Shown here: positions 41,327-50,435 of the stretch, in pieces | How the letters are laid out: every line of letters starts with the position of its first letter | Position numbering within the stretch: position 1 is the first letter of the stretch | The notes under the pieces: generated by a model | Database searches by the model: none | Told to the model about the DNA's origin: nothing | Seen by the model: the letters and a program-made list of their open reading frames with translations, nothing else | Program-made: the position numbers and the translations under genes | Assembly (NCBI GenBank): GCA_002086835.1 | Contig: MVIG01000002.1 | Span: 1-64,000 of the forward strand | Length of the DNA: 64,000 nt | Source: Mycolicibacterium porcinum | Lineage (GTDB): Bacteria > Actinomycetota > Actinomycetes > Mycobacteriales > Mycobacteriaceae | Reading direction: 5' to 3'

Positions 41327-42534
41327 TTGCCTCTCTCTTTCGGGAGACCCAACAAGTGATCGGCGATGATGCCGCGCTGCACCTCGGCGGTCCCGCCCAT
41401 CACCGTGGCGGCCCGCGAATACCACCACTCGGCACGCGCGGTGTTCAGCGGGGCCCCGCCGCCGCCCCCGAACCCGCCTATCAGGTGATCCCTGGTCATC
41501 TCGAGGATGAGATCGTTGACCTCTTTTTCGGCGCGGCCGAACAACAACTTGTCGATACTGCTGTCTGCGCCGACCGCCTCACCCGCGGCGAGTCGACGCA
41601 CGGTGGTGGCGGTGCGGGCCTGGGCGGCTGCCACGTCGACGTAAACCCGGGCGAAGCGCTGACGTTGCGCGGTGGTCGCGCCTGCGGTGACCATGTCCTC
41701 CCGCAGCCGGCTCAGTTCGGTGAGCACCTTGTTCAGCACGGCGTAGCCGTACATACCGCGTTCGTACTGCATGAGGTGCATCGCCACGGCCCAGCCGCCG
41801 TTGACTTCGCCCACCACCCGGTCACGGTCGACACGGACGTCGTCGAAGAACACCTCAGCCAGTTCGCGACGACCGCTTGCGAGCGCGATCGGACGAATCG
41901 TGACTCCTGGAGCGTCAGCGTCGACCATGATCATGGTCAGTCCTCGGTGGCGGCTCTCGGGTGAGCCGGTGCGGACAAGCACCAACAACCGGGTTGCCGT
42001 CGGCCCCTGACTGGTCCAGATCTTCTGGCCGCTGATGACGAACCCGCCGGCGCCGTCGTCGACCGCGCGGGTACGCAGGGTGGCAAGGTCGCTACCGGAT
42101 TCCGGCTCGGAGAAACTCTGGCCCCACCATTCGGCACCACTGAGGTAACCGGGCAGGTATTGCGCGCCCAGGTGCGGCGCGAACTTCAGCAGGGCCGGGC
42201 CGAGCGTCTCCAGCGTCCAGTGCTGGGCCGGGATCGGCAGCATCGCGTAGCCGAGTTCCTCGTAGTACACGGCCCGGTGGATCTCGTTGCCACCCAGGCC
42301 TCCTGAGGATTCCGGCCATCCGTACCGGTTCCAGCCGTCGGCGTACAACCGGCCCATCACCGTGGCATCGTGGGCCAGACCGTCCTCGGCGCTGGTGAAC
42401 GCGGCCGAGCGCCATTGATCGGCCACGTCCAGCTCACGCAGGTAACGCCGGAATTCCTGGCGGTACACCGCGACTTGGGCGACATACTCGTCGTGACGGC
42501 TGCCGGTAACGGCGCTGTCGGCAGGGGCGGTCAA
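41323..42534 (-). CDS. Acyl-CoA dehydrogenase, probable catalytic subunit of a heteromeric pair
   Basis: 403 aa. Segments: YGWPESSGGLGGNEIHRAVYYEE, WWGQSFSEPESGSDLATLRT, FVISGQKIWTSQGPTATRLLV, HLMQYERGMYGYAV (candidate Glu), and an Ala/Gly-rich end FGGGGGAPLNTARAEWWYSRAATVMGGTAEVQRGIIADHLLGLPKE. The GGTAEVQRGIIADHLLGLP ending is typical of catalytic heteromeric FadE subunits of steroid-type pathways. First gene of the minus-strand FadE operon; divergent from the aldehyde dehydrogenase with the shared element between. Confidence 0.87.
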   Translation of the reverse strand: MTAPADSAVTGSRHDEYVAQVAVYRQEFRRYLRELDVADQWRSAAFTSAEDGLAHDATVMGRLYADGWNRYGWPESSGGLGGNEIHRAVYYEELGYAMLPIPAQHWTLETLGPALLKFAPHLGAQYLPGYLSGAEWWGQSFSEPESGSDLATLRTRAVDDGAGGFVISGQKIWTSQGPTATRLLVLVRTGSPESRHRGLTMIMVDADAPGVTIRPIALASGRRELAEVFFDDVRVDRDRVVGEVNGGWAVAMHLMQYERGMYGYAVLNKVLTELSRLREDMVTAGATTAQRQRFARVYVDVAAAQARTATTVRRLAAGEAVGADSSIDKLLFGRAEKEVNDLILEMTRDHLIGGFGGGGGAPLNTARAEWWYSRAATVMGGTAEVQRGIIADHLLGLPKERGK

Positions 42535-42582
42535 CCGGTACCCCCTTCATGGGCTTCGGGATCCAACGTTGAAGTTGAATCC

Positions 42583-42597
42583 GCTAAACAATTATCT
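42583..42597 (+). promoter_or_regulatory. Shared AT-rich promoter element, copy 4
   Basis: GCTAAACAATTATCT, matching GCTAWAYARTTAT, placed about 50 bp from both the FadE (-) and aldehyde dehydrogenase (+) starts. Confidence 0.5.
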
Positions 42598-42647
42598 ATA
42601 AAGGGCTACACTAGCGCACGCCAACACTTCCTGGAGAGGGACTGCCA

Positions 42648-44144
42648 ATGACGGCTTCACCGATCGCCGCCGCAACCGTCAACTTCAACCCCGAGACGCG
42701 GCTGCTCATCGACGGCCAATTGTGCGACGCGACTGCCGGTCGTACCGCCGAGAACATCAACCCCGCGACCGAGGAGGTGCTCGGTCGCACCCCCGACGCG
42801 GGTTCCGTCGACATGGAGCAGGCGATCGCGGCGGCCAGGCGGGCGTTCGACACCACCGACTGGTCGACCAACCATGAGTTCCGCCAACGCTGTCTGATGC
42901 AGTTGCACGACGCGCTGCAGGAGGATAAAGAGGACATGCGCGCCGAGTTGGTCGCCGAGGCAGGCGCGCCGCTGGGAATGACCTACATTGCGCAGCTGGA
43001 GTGGCCGCTGGCCGACGCGATCCGCTGGCCGGCGCAGTACATCTCGGACTTTGCCTGGGAACGCCAGCTCGACGAGGCCGCCCTGATGGGCGTGCCGTAC
43101 AACCGCGTTGTGGTCAAGGAGGCGATGGGGGTAGTCGCCGCCATCACGCCCTGGAACTTCCCGTTCGAGATCATCAGCAACAAGATCGGCCAGATCCTGG
43201 CCACCGGCAACACCATGGTGCTCAAACCGGCGATCGAAACCCCCTGGAACGCCCTGCGCTGGGGCCGCATCATCGCCGAGAAGACCGATATCCCAGCCGG
43301 AGTCGTCAACATCGTGCCGACCTCCGATAACGACGTTGCCCGCCCCCTGTTGACCGACCCTCGGGTGGACATGGTCTCGTTTACCGGTTCGACCGCGGTC
43401 GGGGAGCTGATTGCGCGGCTGAGTGCCGCGACCATGAAACGCAACTTGATGGAGCTCGGCGGCAAGTCGGCGTACCTGCTGCTCGATGACGCAGATCTGG
43501 CCTCGACCGTGCCCGGCTGCATCGGGGCGCTCATGCACTCAGGCCAAGGTTGCGCCCTGACCACCCGGATGTTGGTGCCGCGCAAGCACTACGAGGCCGC
43601 CGTGGAGATGGCTACCGCGACGTTCGCCTCGGTAACCGTCGGCGACCCCAGCGACCCGGCCAACTTCTGCGGCCCGCTGGTATCGGCCAAGCAGCGCGAC
43701 CGGGTGCTGGGCTACATCCAGGTGGCCCAAGACCAGGGCGCTCGGGTGACCGTCGGTGGCGGCAAGCCCCAAGGCCTGGACCGCGGATACTTCATCGCAC
43801 CAACGATTCTCGCCGATGTCAGCCCGGAGCACCGGGTATTCCAGGAGGAGATCTTCGGCCCGGTCATCACCATCACGCCGTACGACGGTGGCGATGATGG
43901 TGCGGTCGAGATGGCCAACAACTCGATGTATGGACTGGCCGGGACTGTGCTGGGCTCCAACGAGCGCGCAATGGCCGTGGCCCGCCGGATCCGCAGCGGA
44001 TCGGTGAACGTCAACGGTGCCATCTTCTACGGCGCCGATGCGCCGTTCGGCGGCTACAAGATGAGCGGCGTCGGACGGCAGAACGGCGCCGAGGGGTTCG
44101 AACAGCATCTGCAGACGAAGGTCATCGCGTACCCGCCTGCGTAG
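42648..44144 (+). CDS. Aldehyde dehydrogenase (NAD(P)-dependent)
   Basis: 498 aa. Complete family set: ITPWNFPFEIISNKIG, VSFTGSTAVGE, MELGGKSAYLLL (general base Glu), HSGQGCALTTRMLVP (nucleophile Cys ~ residue 302) and EEIFGPVITITPY. It oxidises an aldehyde to the acid in the cytosol, giving the substrate for the FadDs or CoA-transferase. Such a step would follow the P450 and mycofactocin-SDR oxidation of an alcohol. GAGAGG lies upstream of ATG 42648. The rightward genes from 44290 are separated by 145 bp and may have their own promoter. Confidence 0.93.
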   Translation: MTASPIAAATVNFNPETRLLIDGQLCDATAGRTAENINPATEEVLGRTPDAGSVDMEQAIAAARRAFDTTDWSTNHEFRQRCLMQLHDALQEDKEDMRAELVAEAGAPLGMTYIAQLEWPLADAIRWPAQYISDFAWERQLDEAALMGVPYNRVVVKEAMGVVAAITPWNFPFEIISNKIGQILATGNTMVLKPAIETPWNALRWGRIIAEKTDIPAGVVNIVPTSDNDVARPLLTDPRVDMVSFTGSTAVGELIARLSAATMKRNLMELGGKSAYLLLDDADLASTVPGCIGALMHSGQGCALTTRMLVPRKHYEAAVEMATATFASVTVGDPSDPANFCGPLVSAKQRDRVLGYIQVAQDQGARVTVGGGKPQGLDRGYFIAPTILADVSPEHRVFQEEIFGPVITITPYDGGDDGAVEMANNSMYGLAGTVLGSNERAMAVARRIRSGSVNVNGAIFYGADAPFGGYKMSGVGRQNGAEGFEQHLQTKVIAYPPA

Positions 44145-44289
44145 GCGGTCGCGGCTCGTGATGTCTGGCATTTGCGTCATGTACATATGAGGCAAAATCA
44201 ACGCTTTATCTGGTCACTACCCTTCTCTTCCGGCATCGACTGAGCTACGCTTCTGACAGTTATGTTCACTAATTGAAAGGCGATGGCGG

Positions 44290-45078
44290 GTGGATCTGAA
44301 TGTCCGCGACAAGGCATATGCCCTCGTCGGAGGTACGGCCGGGATGGGTTTGGCCGGTGCCAAGGTGTTGGCCGCAGACGGGGCCGCCGTGGCAGTGATC
44401 GGCCGCGACGAGACGAGGGCCAAAGCAGCCGTCGACGTTCTCATCGAAGCGGGCGCGTCGGCGGCGTACGCCGTCACCGCCGACGTGAGCCAGCCGGGTG
44501 CGGCCGTCGATGCGGTTACCGACGCGGTGAAACTGCTGGGACGTCTAGATGGCATCGCCATCACCATGGGTACCGCCGGAATGATGCCGATCGACTCCGG
44601 CGACGACGCGTGGGACGCGGCGTTCCGTGACGTGCTGCTCGCGACGACACGAAGTGTCCAGGCCGCAATCCCACATCTGGTCAAGACGAAGGGGGCGGTC
44701 GTCACCACGTCCGCCTACTCGTCGAGAGCACCGCATGAACCCCGGCTGCCGTATGCCAGCCTGAAGGCCGCAGTGGCGACATTCACCCGCGGTATTGCCC
44801 GCACGTACGGCAAGGACGGGATCCGGGCCAACTCCATTGCGCCCGGTGCGGTGGAAACCGATGCGCTGCACGCTATTCGCGGCTACATCGCGGAGAACAA
44901 GGGGTATCCCTACGAAGAGGCGTTGGAGCGGGCCCTTGTCGAGGACTTCGGATTCGACGCGGCACTGGCCCGACCCGGCCAGCCTGATGAGATCGGGGCA
45001 CTCATCGCGGTCCTGCTGTCGGATCGGTGCGGATTCGTGACCGGCCAGACCATCTATGCCGATGGAGGGGCGCCGTAG
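44290..45078 (+). CDS. SDR-family oxidoreductase
   Basis: 262 aa from GTG 44290 with GAAAGGCG upstream. Classical SDR: YALVGGTAGMGLAGAKVLAADG, VVTTSAYSSR, LPYASLK (Tyr and Lys intact), GIRANSIAPGAVETDALH. The Gly motif is GGTAGMG, as in several mycobacterial steroid-associated SDRs. Probably oxidises or reduces a hydroxy/keto group of the pathway intermediate. It heads a seven-gene rightward series. A weak match to the shared AT-rich element (ACAGTTATGTTCAC, 44256-44269) precedes it. Confidence 0.85.
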   Translation: MDLNVRDKAYALVGGTAGMGLAGAKVLAADGAAVAVIGRDETRAKAAVDVLIEAGASAAYAVTADVSQPGAAVDAVTDAVKLLGRLDGIAITMGTAGMMPIDSGDDAWDAAFRDVLLATTRSVQAAIPHLVKTKGAVVTTSAYSSRAPHEPRLPYASLKAAVATFTRGIARTYGKDGIRANSIAPGAVETDALHAIRGYIAENKGYPYEEALERALVEDFGFDAALARPGQPDEIGALIAVLLSDRCGFVTGQTIYADGGAP

Positions 45079-45080
45079 CC

Positions 45081-45662
45081 ATGACAGACCGTGCAGAGGT
45101 CGAACGCGAATTCCGGCATTACTACCTGACCGGTCCCGTAATGGAGGACTGGGTAGGTTGGGCGAACCTGTTCACTGACGACGCACCGTACTTCGATCAC
45201 TTCTACGGAACGTTCGTCGGCCCCAAGGAGATTGCGCCGTACCTCGAAGGGACCATGGGGGCGTCCCCCATGGTGTACACAGTCCTGAAGTGGTACGTCA
45301 TCGACGGTGACAGGGTGGTGTACGAGTGCCTCAACCGAGCCGATAACCCCGAGCTGGGAGCTCCTCCCATCGACTTCCCGTCTTATCAGATCGTCGACTA
45401 CGCCGGTGACGGGAAGTGGAGCCGCGAAGAGGACATCTGGATCGTGGGCGAGATGAAGGATTTCGCCCGCCGCTACACCGAAGCCGAGCGTGCCTTCCCG
45501 CAGACTCTCGAGGACAAACTGAGCCGCGCCGACTGGGGCCCGTGGGTCGACTGGGCCCGCCCGGACGCTGGTCATGAGGCCCGCCCCTCGTGGTACGACA
45601 AGCCAGGTTTCACACCTTTCCGGAGCATCCGTGACATCGATTTCGGAATTCGTTCTCACTGA
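45081..45662 (+). CDS. SnoaL/NTF2-like small-domain protein
   Basis: 193 aa from ATG 45081, 2 nt after the SDR stop. The opening EVEREFRHYYLTGPVMEDWVGW and DHFYGTFVGPKEIAPYL are typical of the SnoaL-like/NTF2 cone fold with a hydrophobic pocket; the family includes delta-5-3-ketosteroid isomerase, epoxide hydrolases and polyketide cyclases. The C-terminal ~50 residues (RADWGPWVDWARPD) form an extra tail. A role as isomerase or cyclase on a ring-bearing intermediate would fit but is inference. Followed 33 bp later by a CaiB protein. Confidence 0.72.
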   Translation: MTDRAEVEREFRHYYLTGPVMEDWVGWANLFTDDAPYFDHFYGTFVGPKEIAPYLEGTMGASPMVYTVLKWYVIDGDRVVYECLNRADNPELGAPPIDFPSYQIVDYAGDGKWSREEDIWIVGEMKDFARRYTEAERAFPQTLEDKLSRADWGPWVDWARPDAGHEARPSWYDKPGFTPFRSIRDIDFGIRSH

Positions 45663-45695
45663 CCGATCATCGACCGATGTGAAGCGAGGCAGCTA

Positions 45696-46907
45696 ATGAC
45701 AGACATTCTCAACGGTATTCGCGTCGTCGAACTGGCGGCGTGGACATTCGTTCCCGCGGCAGGCGCCGTCCTCGCCGACTGGGGAGCCGATGTCATCAAG
45801 ATCGAACACCCCGAGACCGGAGATCCGCAACGGGGTTTGATCAGCTCTGGAATCGTCACCGGCGCAGGGGGAGTGAATCACTTCATCGAGCAGCCCAACC
45901 GCGGCAAGCGCAGCATCGGCTTGGATGCGTCCACACCGGAGGGCCTGGAACTGCTGATGAAGCTGATTGAGACCGCCGATGTGTTCGTCACGAACCTGCT
46001 GCCGGATTCGCGGCAGCGCATGGGAATTGACGTAGACCAAGTCAGGGCACGGAATCCCAAGATTATCTACGCGCGGGGCCATGGCTATGGAACCAAGGGT
46101 GACCAGGCTTCACAGGGCGGCTTTGATCTCGCGGCCTACTGGGCACGCGGCGGCATCGGCGACGCGTACTCCGACGGCGCCGGTTCCTATCCGCCGATAC
46201 AGCGGCCGGCTTTCGGGGACTCATACGGCGGCCTGGCGATTGCCGGTGGTATCGCCGCGGCATTGGTCAAGCGGGAGCGCACCGGTGAACCTTCGGTCGT
46301 TGATGTGTCGCTGCTGAATGCCGCGATCTGGCAGCTTGGCCCGGACATCGTCGGTTCAGGTGTCACCGGACAGGACATTCCGAAGTTCAACCTGGACGAG
46401 ATGCCCAACCCGATCGCCAGCATCTACAAGACCCGCGACAATCGTTTCATCGCGTTCGTACTGCTGCAGGCGGACCGGTTCTGGTCGGACTTCTGTACCC
46501 GGATCGGCCGGCCTGACCTGATCGATGACGAACGGTTCGCCAGTGCTGCAGTGCGATTCGGCAACCGTGTCGAGTGCATCGCCGAGTTGCGCCGCAGCTT
46601 CGAATCAGAGGATCTGTCGCACTGGGAGAAGGCGTTCGCGGGCTTCGATGGTGTGTGGGACGTGATGCGTACTGCTCGCGAGGTGCACGAGGACCCGCAG
46701 GTGATCGCCAACGGATACCTGCCCCGTGCAACGGACGCGAACGGCAACGAGTTCGCATTGGCGGCCAGCCCGGTGCAGTTCGACGAGGCGGCGTTGAACC
46801 TTACCTGTGCGCCAGGACATGGCGAGCACACCGACGCTCTGCTCGCAGAGCTCGGTTTCAGTGAGGACGAGATCATCGACTTCAAGATCAACTCGGTGGT
46901 CCTTTAG
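45696..46907 (+). CDS. CaiB/BaiF family (class III) CoA-transferase
   Basis: 403 aa. Family blocks GIRVVELAAWTFVPAAGAVL, ADWGADVIKIEHPETGDPQRG, NRGKRSIGLD and the catalytic-Asp region GGFDLAAYWARGG are intact, with PSVVDVSLLNAAIW following. It is a clear paralogue of the transferase at 6852-8081. It transfers CoA between an acyl-CoA and a free acid. GAGGCAG lies before ATG 45696. The stop codon overlaps the next start (TAGTG), so it is made together with the glyoxalase-fold protein. Confidence 0.88.
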   Translation: MTDILNGIRVVELAAWTFVPAAGAVLADWGADVIKIEHPETGDPQRGLISSGIVTGAGGVNHFIEQPNRGKRSIGLDASTPEGLELLMKLIETADVFVTNLLPDSRQRMGIDVDQVRARNPKIIYARGHGYGTKGDQASQGGFDLAAYWARGGIGDAYSDGAGSYPPIQRPAFGDSYGGLAIAGGIAAALVKRERTGEPSVVDVSLLNAAIWQLGPDIVGSGVTGQDIPKFNLDEMPNPIASIYKTRDNRFIAFVLLQADRFWSDFCTRIGRPDLIDDERFASAAVRFGNRVECIAELRRSFESEDLSHWEKAFAGFDGVWDVMRTAREVHEDPQVIANGYLPRATDANGNEFALAASPVQFDEAALNLTCAPGHGEHTDALLAELGFSEDEIIDFKINSVVL

Positions 46908-47851
46908 TGGCGGCCGACGTTCTGGCCCGGCGTTTTCTGCACGTCAACCTGAATTGTGCCTCGCTGGACGCGACCGAGCAGGTTTACGGCGAGGTGCTCG
47001 GTCTGAACGCGCGGATGCGGACCGATCCCAAGGTTGCCACCGACGGCACCATTCTCGGTCTGGACGGTGAAACCTTCTGTGCCACCTCGTTCCTCTACGA
47101 CGCGCGAGGTGGGCGGGGCGGCTGCGCGTTGGAGGCCATCGAGTACTTCTCTCCGGCGTTGAGCCGTGACCCCGGCAACGATCCGGCTCGTCCCGGGATT
47201 CGCGCCGCGCAGCTCGGTGTTGCGGACGTCGATGGTGTAGCCGCGGCGCTGCGTGATGCCGGGCTGACGGTCGGGGAGCCGGTTGAGGGCCTGATCGGTG
47301 GTGGGAAGTCCGTGCTCGCGTTCGATCCCGATGGCGTCGCGATCGAATTGACCGAGCTGCCCGCGGGATCGGATGCGTCGAAGGGCGCGCTGTTCAACGG
47401 GATCCGGATCGCGGCGATCGACGCGGCGGCCACCGGCGAGTTCCTCACCGCGATCGGGTTTGACGAGGTTGATGCGCCGAAGACGGTGCCGGTGAACGGT
47501 GCGCAACTGACTCCGGGCGGGGCCGGTGAAACAGACTGTGTGGTCGCCCGTTACACGCTCGCCGAGGACGGGCATCAGTTCGCAGTCGTTGTGGTCCAGC
47601 ATCCGGCGACCAGTCCGACACCGGTACCGTGGGGCGGCAATCGTCAGGGGCTGTACCGCTGCGCGTTGCGGGTGGAGAACGTCCATGACGCGCTGGCCGC
47701 CGTGCCCGATTCGGTTGAGCGCATGGGTGATCCGGTGTGGTGTCCGCTGCCCGGAACGAAGATCGAGGGATTGCACATCGCGTTCCTGCGCTCACCAGAC
47801 GGTGTGGTCTTCGAGTTCGTCGAGCGCCCGCTCGCCTACTTCAGCCGCTAG
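46907..47851 (+). CDS. Two-domain VOC (glyoxalase/dioxygenase fold) protein
   Basis: 314 aa from GTG 46907, sharing a base with the CoA-transferase stop. Two VOC modules: residues ~5-150 (RRFLHVNLNCASLDATEQVYGEVLG and LAFDPDGVAIELTELP) and ~160-314 (NGIRIAAIDAAATGEFLTAI, YRCALRVENVHDALA, and FLRSPDGVVFEFVER). VOC enzymes bind a metal through His/Glu; module 1 has HVN and IELTE, module 2 has less obvious ligands. Possible roles are isomerase/epimerase, dioxygenase or lyase. The steroid catabolic extradiol enzymes share this fold but have a different order of motifs. Substrate unknown. Confidence 0.78.
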   Translation: MAADVLARRFLHVNLNCASLDATEQVYGEVLGLNARMRTDPKVATDGTILGLDGETFCATSFLYDARGGRGGCALEAIEYFSPALSRDPGNDPARPGIRAAQLGVADVDGVAAALRDAGLTVGEPVEGLIGGGKSVLAFDPDGVAIELTELPAGSDASKGALFNGIRIAAIDAAATGEFLTAIGFDEVDAPKTVPVNGAQLTPGGAGETDCVVARYTLAEDGHQFAVVVVQHPATSPTPVPWGGNRQGLYRCALRVENVHDALAAVPDSVERMGDPVWCPLPGTKIEGLHIAFLRSPDGVVFEFVERPLAYFSR

Positions 47852-47887
47852 CCACGCCGTTGAAAGCGGTGTGAGGACGGGATCGAT

Positions 47888-48709
47888 ATGGAACAACTTG
47901 CAGGTAAGGTTGCGTTGGTTACCGGCGCGGCACGGGGCCAGGGACGCAGCCACGCCGTGGCGCTGGCCGAAGAAGGCGCCGACATCATCGCGGTCGATAT
48001 CGCGGCAGACGTCGACTCGATTCCGTACCCGCTCGGAACCAAAGAGGATCTCGACGAGACTGCGCAACTGATTCGGGGGGCCGGCCGTCGCGTTGCCAGC
48101 TATGTCGCCGACGTCCGCAACCTCGCCGAGCTGCAGGCCAGCGTCCAGTCAGCGATCGCTGAACTCGGCGATATCGACATCGTGGTAGCCAATGCCGGTG
48201 TGGTCGCGACCGGACGGACCGACCCCTTCGACGAGCAAGTCTATCGGGATATCGTTGAAACCAACCTCTTTGGCGCCTGGAATACCATCGTCGCGACTGT
48301 GCCTTCGATCATCCGTAAGGGCCAAGGTGGTTCGATCATCTTGACGAGTTCGACGCAAGGCTTGGTCGGTCGCGGGGGCGACGGGTCGGCGGCCGCGTTC
48401 GGCTACGCCTCATCCAAACATGGTGTCGTGGGTCTGATGCGGTCGGCCACGTATGCATACGCCGAACACAACATTCGGGTCAACACGGTGCATCCCACCG
48501 GCGTGGCCACTCCCATGGTGCTCAACGAACATATGGCCCAGGTGTTTCAAGAGAATCCGTCTGCGCCCAAACTCGCGACCAACCTGCTCCCGGTGCCGTT
48601 CATCGAGGCCCAGGATGTCACCAACGTCGTGGTGTGGCTGGCCAGCGACAAGGCTCGGTACATCACGGGAGCCACTCTTGCGGTGGACGCCGGCTTCACC
48701 GCCCTGTAG
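47888..48709 (+). CDS. Mycofactocin-coupled SDR oxidoreductase
   Basis: 273 aa. The same signature as 28357-29187: VALVTGAARGQGRSHAVALA, IAVDIAADVDSIPYPLGT and KEDLDETAQLI (the insertion that traps NAD), with TSSTQG Ser and FGYASSK Tyr/Lys intact and HPTGVATPMV. It is predicted to oxidise an alcohol with a non-exchangeable NAD that mycofactocin reoxidises; the mycofactocin genes are not in this window. Part of the rightward operon after the VOC protein. Confidence 0.87.
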   Translation: MEQLAGKVALVTGAARGQGRSHAVALAEEGADIIAVDIAADVDSIPYPLGTKEDLDETAQLIRGAGRRVASYVADVRNLAELQASVQSAIAELGDIDIVVANAGVVATGRTDPFDEQVYRDIVETNLFGAWNTIVATVPSIIRKGQGGSIILTSSTQGLVGRGGDGSAAAFGYASSKHGVVGLMRSATYAYAEHNIRVNTVHPTGVATPMVLNEHMAQVFQENPSAPKLATNLLPVPFIEAQDVTNVVVWLASDKARYITGATLAVDAGFTAL

Positions 48710-48885
48710 AGCGGTGAACGCATAGCGTGTTGCCGAACCCCGCACCGTAATCGCCGGGCCTTTCTCGTTTGCCGAGGGGGACCTCCTGACACCGTCGCGT
48801 GATCGAACGGCCTGCTGTCCCCATTTTTGAAGTGGCGCAGACGTTCAAACCAACTATGACAGCGAACTGACAAAGGAGTGTGGCG

Positions 48886-49884
48886 GTGGCGGGTTGCATC
48901 AAGCTGGTCATCGGGGCCAGTGGGTTCCTGGGCGCGCACGTCGTACGCCAATTGGTCGAGCACGGAGAATCCGTACGGGTTCTACTTCGCCGCACCAGTT
49001 CCACCAGGGCAATCGACGATCTCGAGGTGGACCGCAGGTACGGCGACATCTTCGACGACAGTGCGGTGCGCGAGGCGATGGACGGCTGCGACGACGTCTA
49101 CTACTGCGTCGTCGACACGCGCGCATGGTTGCGCGACCCCGCCGAGCTGTTCCGTACCAACGTCGAAGGGCTGCGTCAGGTCCTCGAGGTCGCGGCCGAC
49201 GCCGGACTGCGGCGCTTCGTATTCACCAGCACGATCGGCACCATCGCGCTGTCCGAGCATGGTGGACCCGTCACCGAGGACGAGCCGTTCAACTGGCTCG
49301 ACCAGGGCGGGGGCTACATTCGCTCGCGCGTCGAAGCCGAACACCTGGTACTGGACTATGCGCGCGACCGCGGGCTGCCCGCGGTCGCACTGTGCGTGTC
49401 CAACACCTACGGTCCGGGCGACTGGCAACCCACCCCGCACGGGTCGCTGGTCGCCGCAGCGGCCGCGGGAAAAATGCCTGTCTACGTCAAAGGCATGGCG
49501 ATGGAAGTGGTCGGCATCGAAGACGCTGCCCGGGCGTTGATCCTCGCCGCCGACAAAGGCCGCGTGGGCGAGCGCTACATCATTTCTGAACGGTTCATCA
49601 CCGCTCGGGAACTGTATGAAACCGCCGCGGACGCTGCCGGAGTCAAGCGACCGAGGTTTGGGATTCCACTCAAGGTGATGTACGCCTTGGGATTTGGCGG
49701 AGATGTGGCCGCAACGGTGCTTCGCCGCGACATGTTGCTGTCCAGGTTGAGCGTGCGGCTGATGCACATCATGTCGCCGATGGATCACGGCAAGGCCGAG
49801 CGGGAACTGGGATGGCATCCCGAACCGATCCACCACTCGATCCGCAAAGCCGTGGAGTTCTATCGTGGGCGGACGGCTGGTTAG
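48886..49884 (+). CDS. NAD-dependent epimerase/dehydratase (3-beta-HSD-like extended SDR)
   Basis: 332 aa from GTG 48886, with AAAGGAG 7 nt upstream (GTG 48880 is too close). Extended-SDR motifs: KLVIGASGFLGAHVVRQLVEHG, FVFTSTIGTIAL (Ser/Thr), and SNTYGPGDWQPTPHG. The active site reads YIRSR where YxxSK is expected, so the Lys is Arg; Tyr is present. 3-beta-HSD-type and cinnamoyl-reductase-type enzymes share this build. Its stop overlaps the end of the convergent MarR gene by 4 bp. Confidence 0.8.
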   Translation: MAGCIKLVIGASGFLGAHVVRQLVEHGESVRVLLRRTSSTRAIDDLEVDRRYGDIFDDSAVREAMDGCDDVYYCVVDTRAWLRDPAELFRTNVEGLRQVLEVAADAGLRRFVFTSTIGTIALSEHGGPVTEDEPFNWLDQGGGYIRSRVEAEHLVLDYARDRGLPAVALCVSNTYGPGDWQPTPHGSLVAAAAAGKMPVYVKGMAMEVVGIEDAARALILAADKGRVGERYIISERFITARELYETAADAAGVKRPRFGIPLKVMYALGFGGDVAATVLRRDMLLSRLSVRLMHIMSPMDHGKAERELGWHPEPIHHSIRKAVEFYRGRTAG

Positions 49885-50369
49885 GCCGGCCCGAGTTGCA
49901 GCCTCTGGCAGATGTCGGCCAGGGCGGATCGCAGCTGCCCGAGGCGCCGGGCGCCGATGATGTCGGCAATCTCGGCATCGAGTCGCTCGCCGACCGCGGC
50001 GGCGTCGGCCATCATGTCGACCCCCTGCCGGGTGTATCGGACGACCTTGGCGCGCCGGTCCTGTGGATCGGCGACACGCTCGACGTAGCCCAGCTTTTCG
50101 AGTTCGTCGACGAGCTGTCCGATGGCGTTCTTCGAGACATCCTGGGCGCGGGCGATATCGGAGATTCGACTGCCCTCCCACCCGAGGAAAACCATCAACC
50201 GGGCATGCGCGGGTCGCAGGCTGGTGTGACCGAGCGAGTGTGAGCGTTCCAGGCTGGCACGCATCATCCACTCGCCGAATTCGATGGCGTGCCGCTGCAG
50301 AGAACTCGTCTGAAATTGTACGAGGTCGCGGTCTGTCCGCGCTGGGGCGCGAATCGGTTCGCCGTTCAC
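49881..50369 (-). CDS. MarR-family transcriptional regulator
   Basis: 162 aa from GTG 50369; no ribosome-binding site is visible and other starts lie inside the conserved part. The winged HTH is at ~55-120: LRPAHARLMVFLGWEGSRISD, AQDVSKNAIGQLVDELEKLGYVERV and DPQDRRAKVVRYT with the wing DRR. The frame runs on to 51053, but that stretch is antisense to the membrane protein gene. It is divergent from the AveC-like gene and probably controls it through the dyad at 50395-50410. Ligand unknown. Confidence 0.83.
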   Translation of the reverse strand: MNGEPIRAPARTDRDLVQFQTSSLQRHAIEFGEWMMRASLERSHSLGHTSLRPAHARLMVFLGWEGSRISDIARAQDVSKNAIGQLVDELEKLGYVERVADPQDRRAKVVRYTRQGVDMMADAAAVGERLDAEIADIIGARRLGQLRSALADICQRLQLGPA

Positions 50370-50394
50370 GTGGTTGACATTACAGCCAAAGATG

Positions 50395-50410
50395 GTGAAG
50401 CTAACTTCAC
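50395..50410. promoter_or_regulatory. Operator-like dyad GTGAAG-CTAA-CTTCAC
   Basis: A perfect 6-bp inverted repeat with a 4-nt spacer in the 66-bp gap between divergent MarR and membrane-protein starts. Size and place suit a MarR dimer. Confidence 0.55.
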
Positions 50411-50435
50411 TAATTGTCGAACCGGGAGTGGCTCC

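Noticed and set aside
49881..49884. Possible readthrough fusion of the epimerase and MarR genes
   Set aside because: They are convergent with a 4-bp overlap of stop codons, a common compact arrangement.
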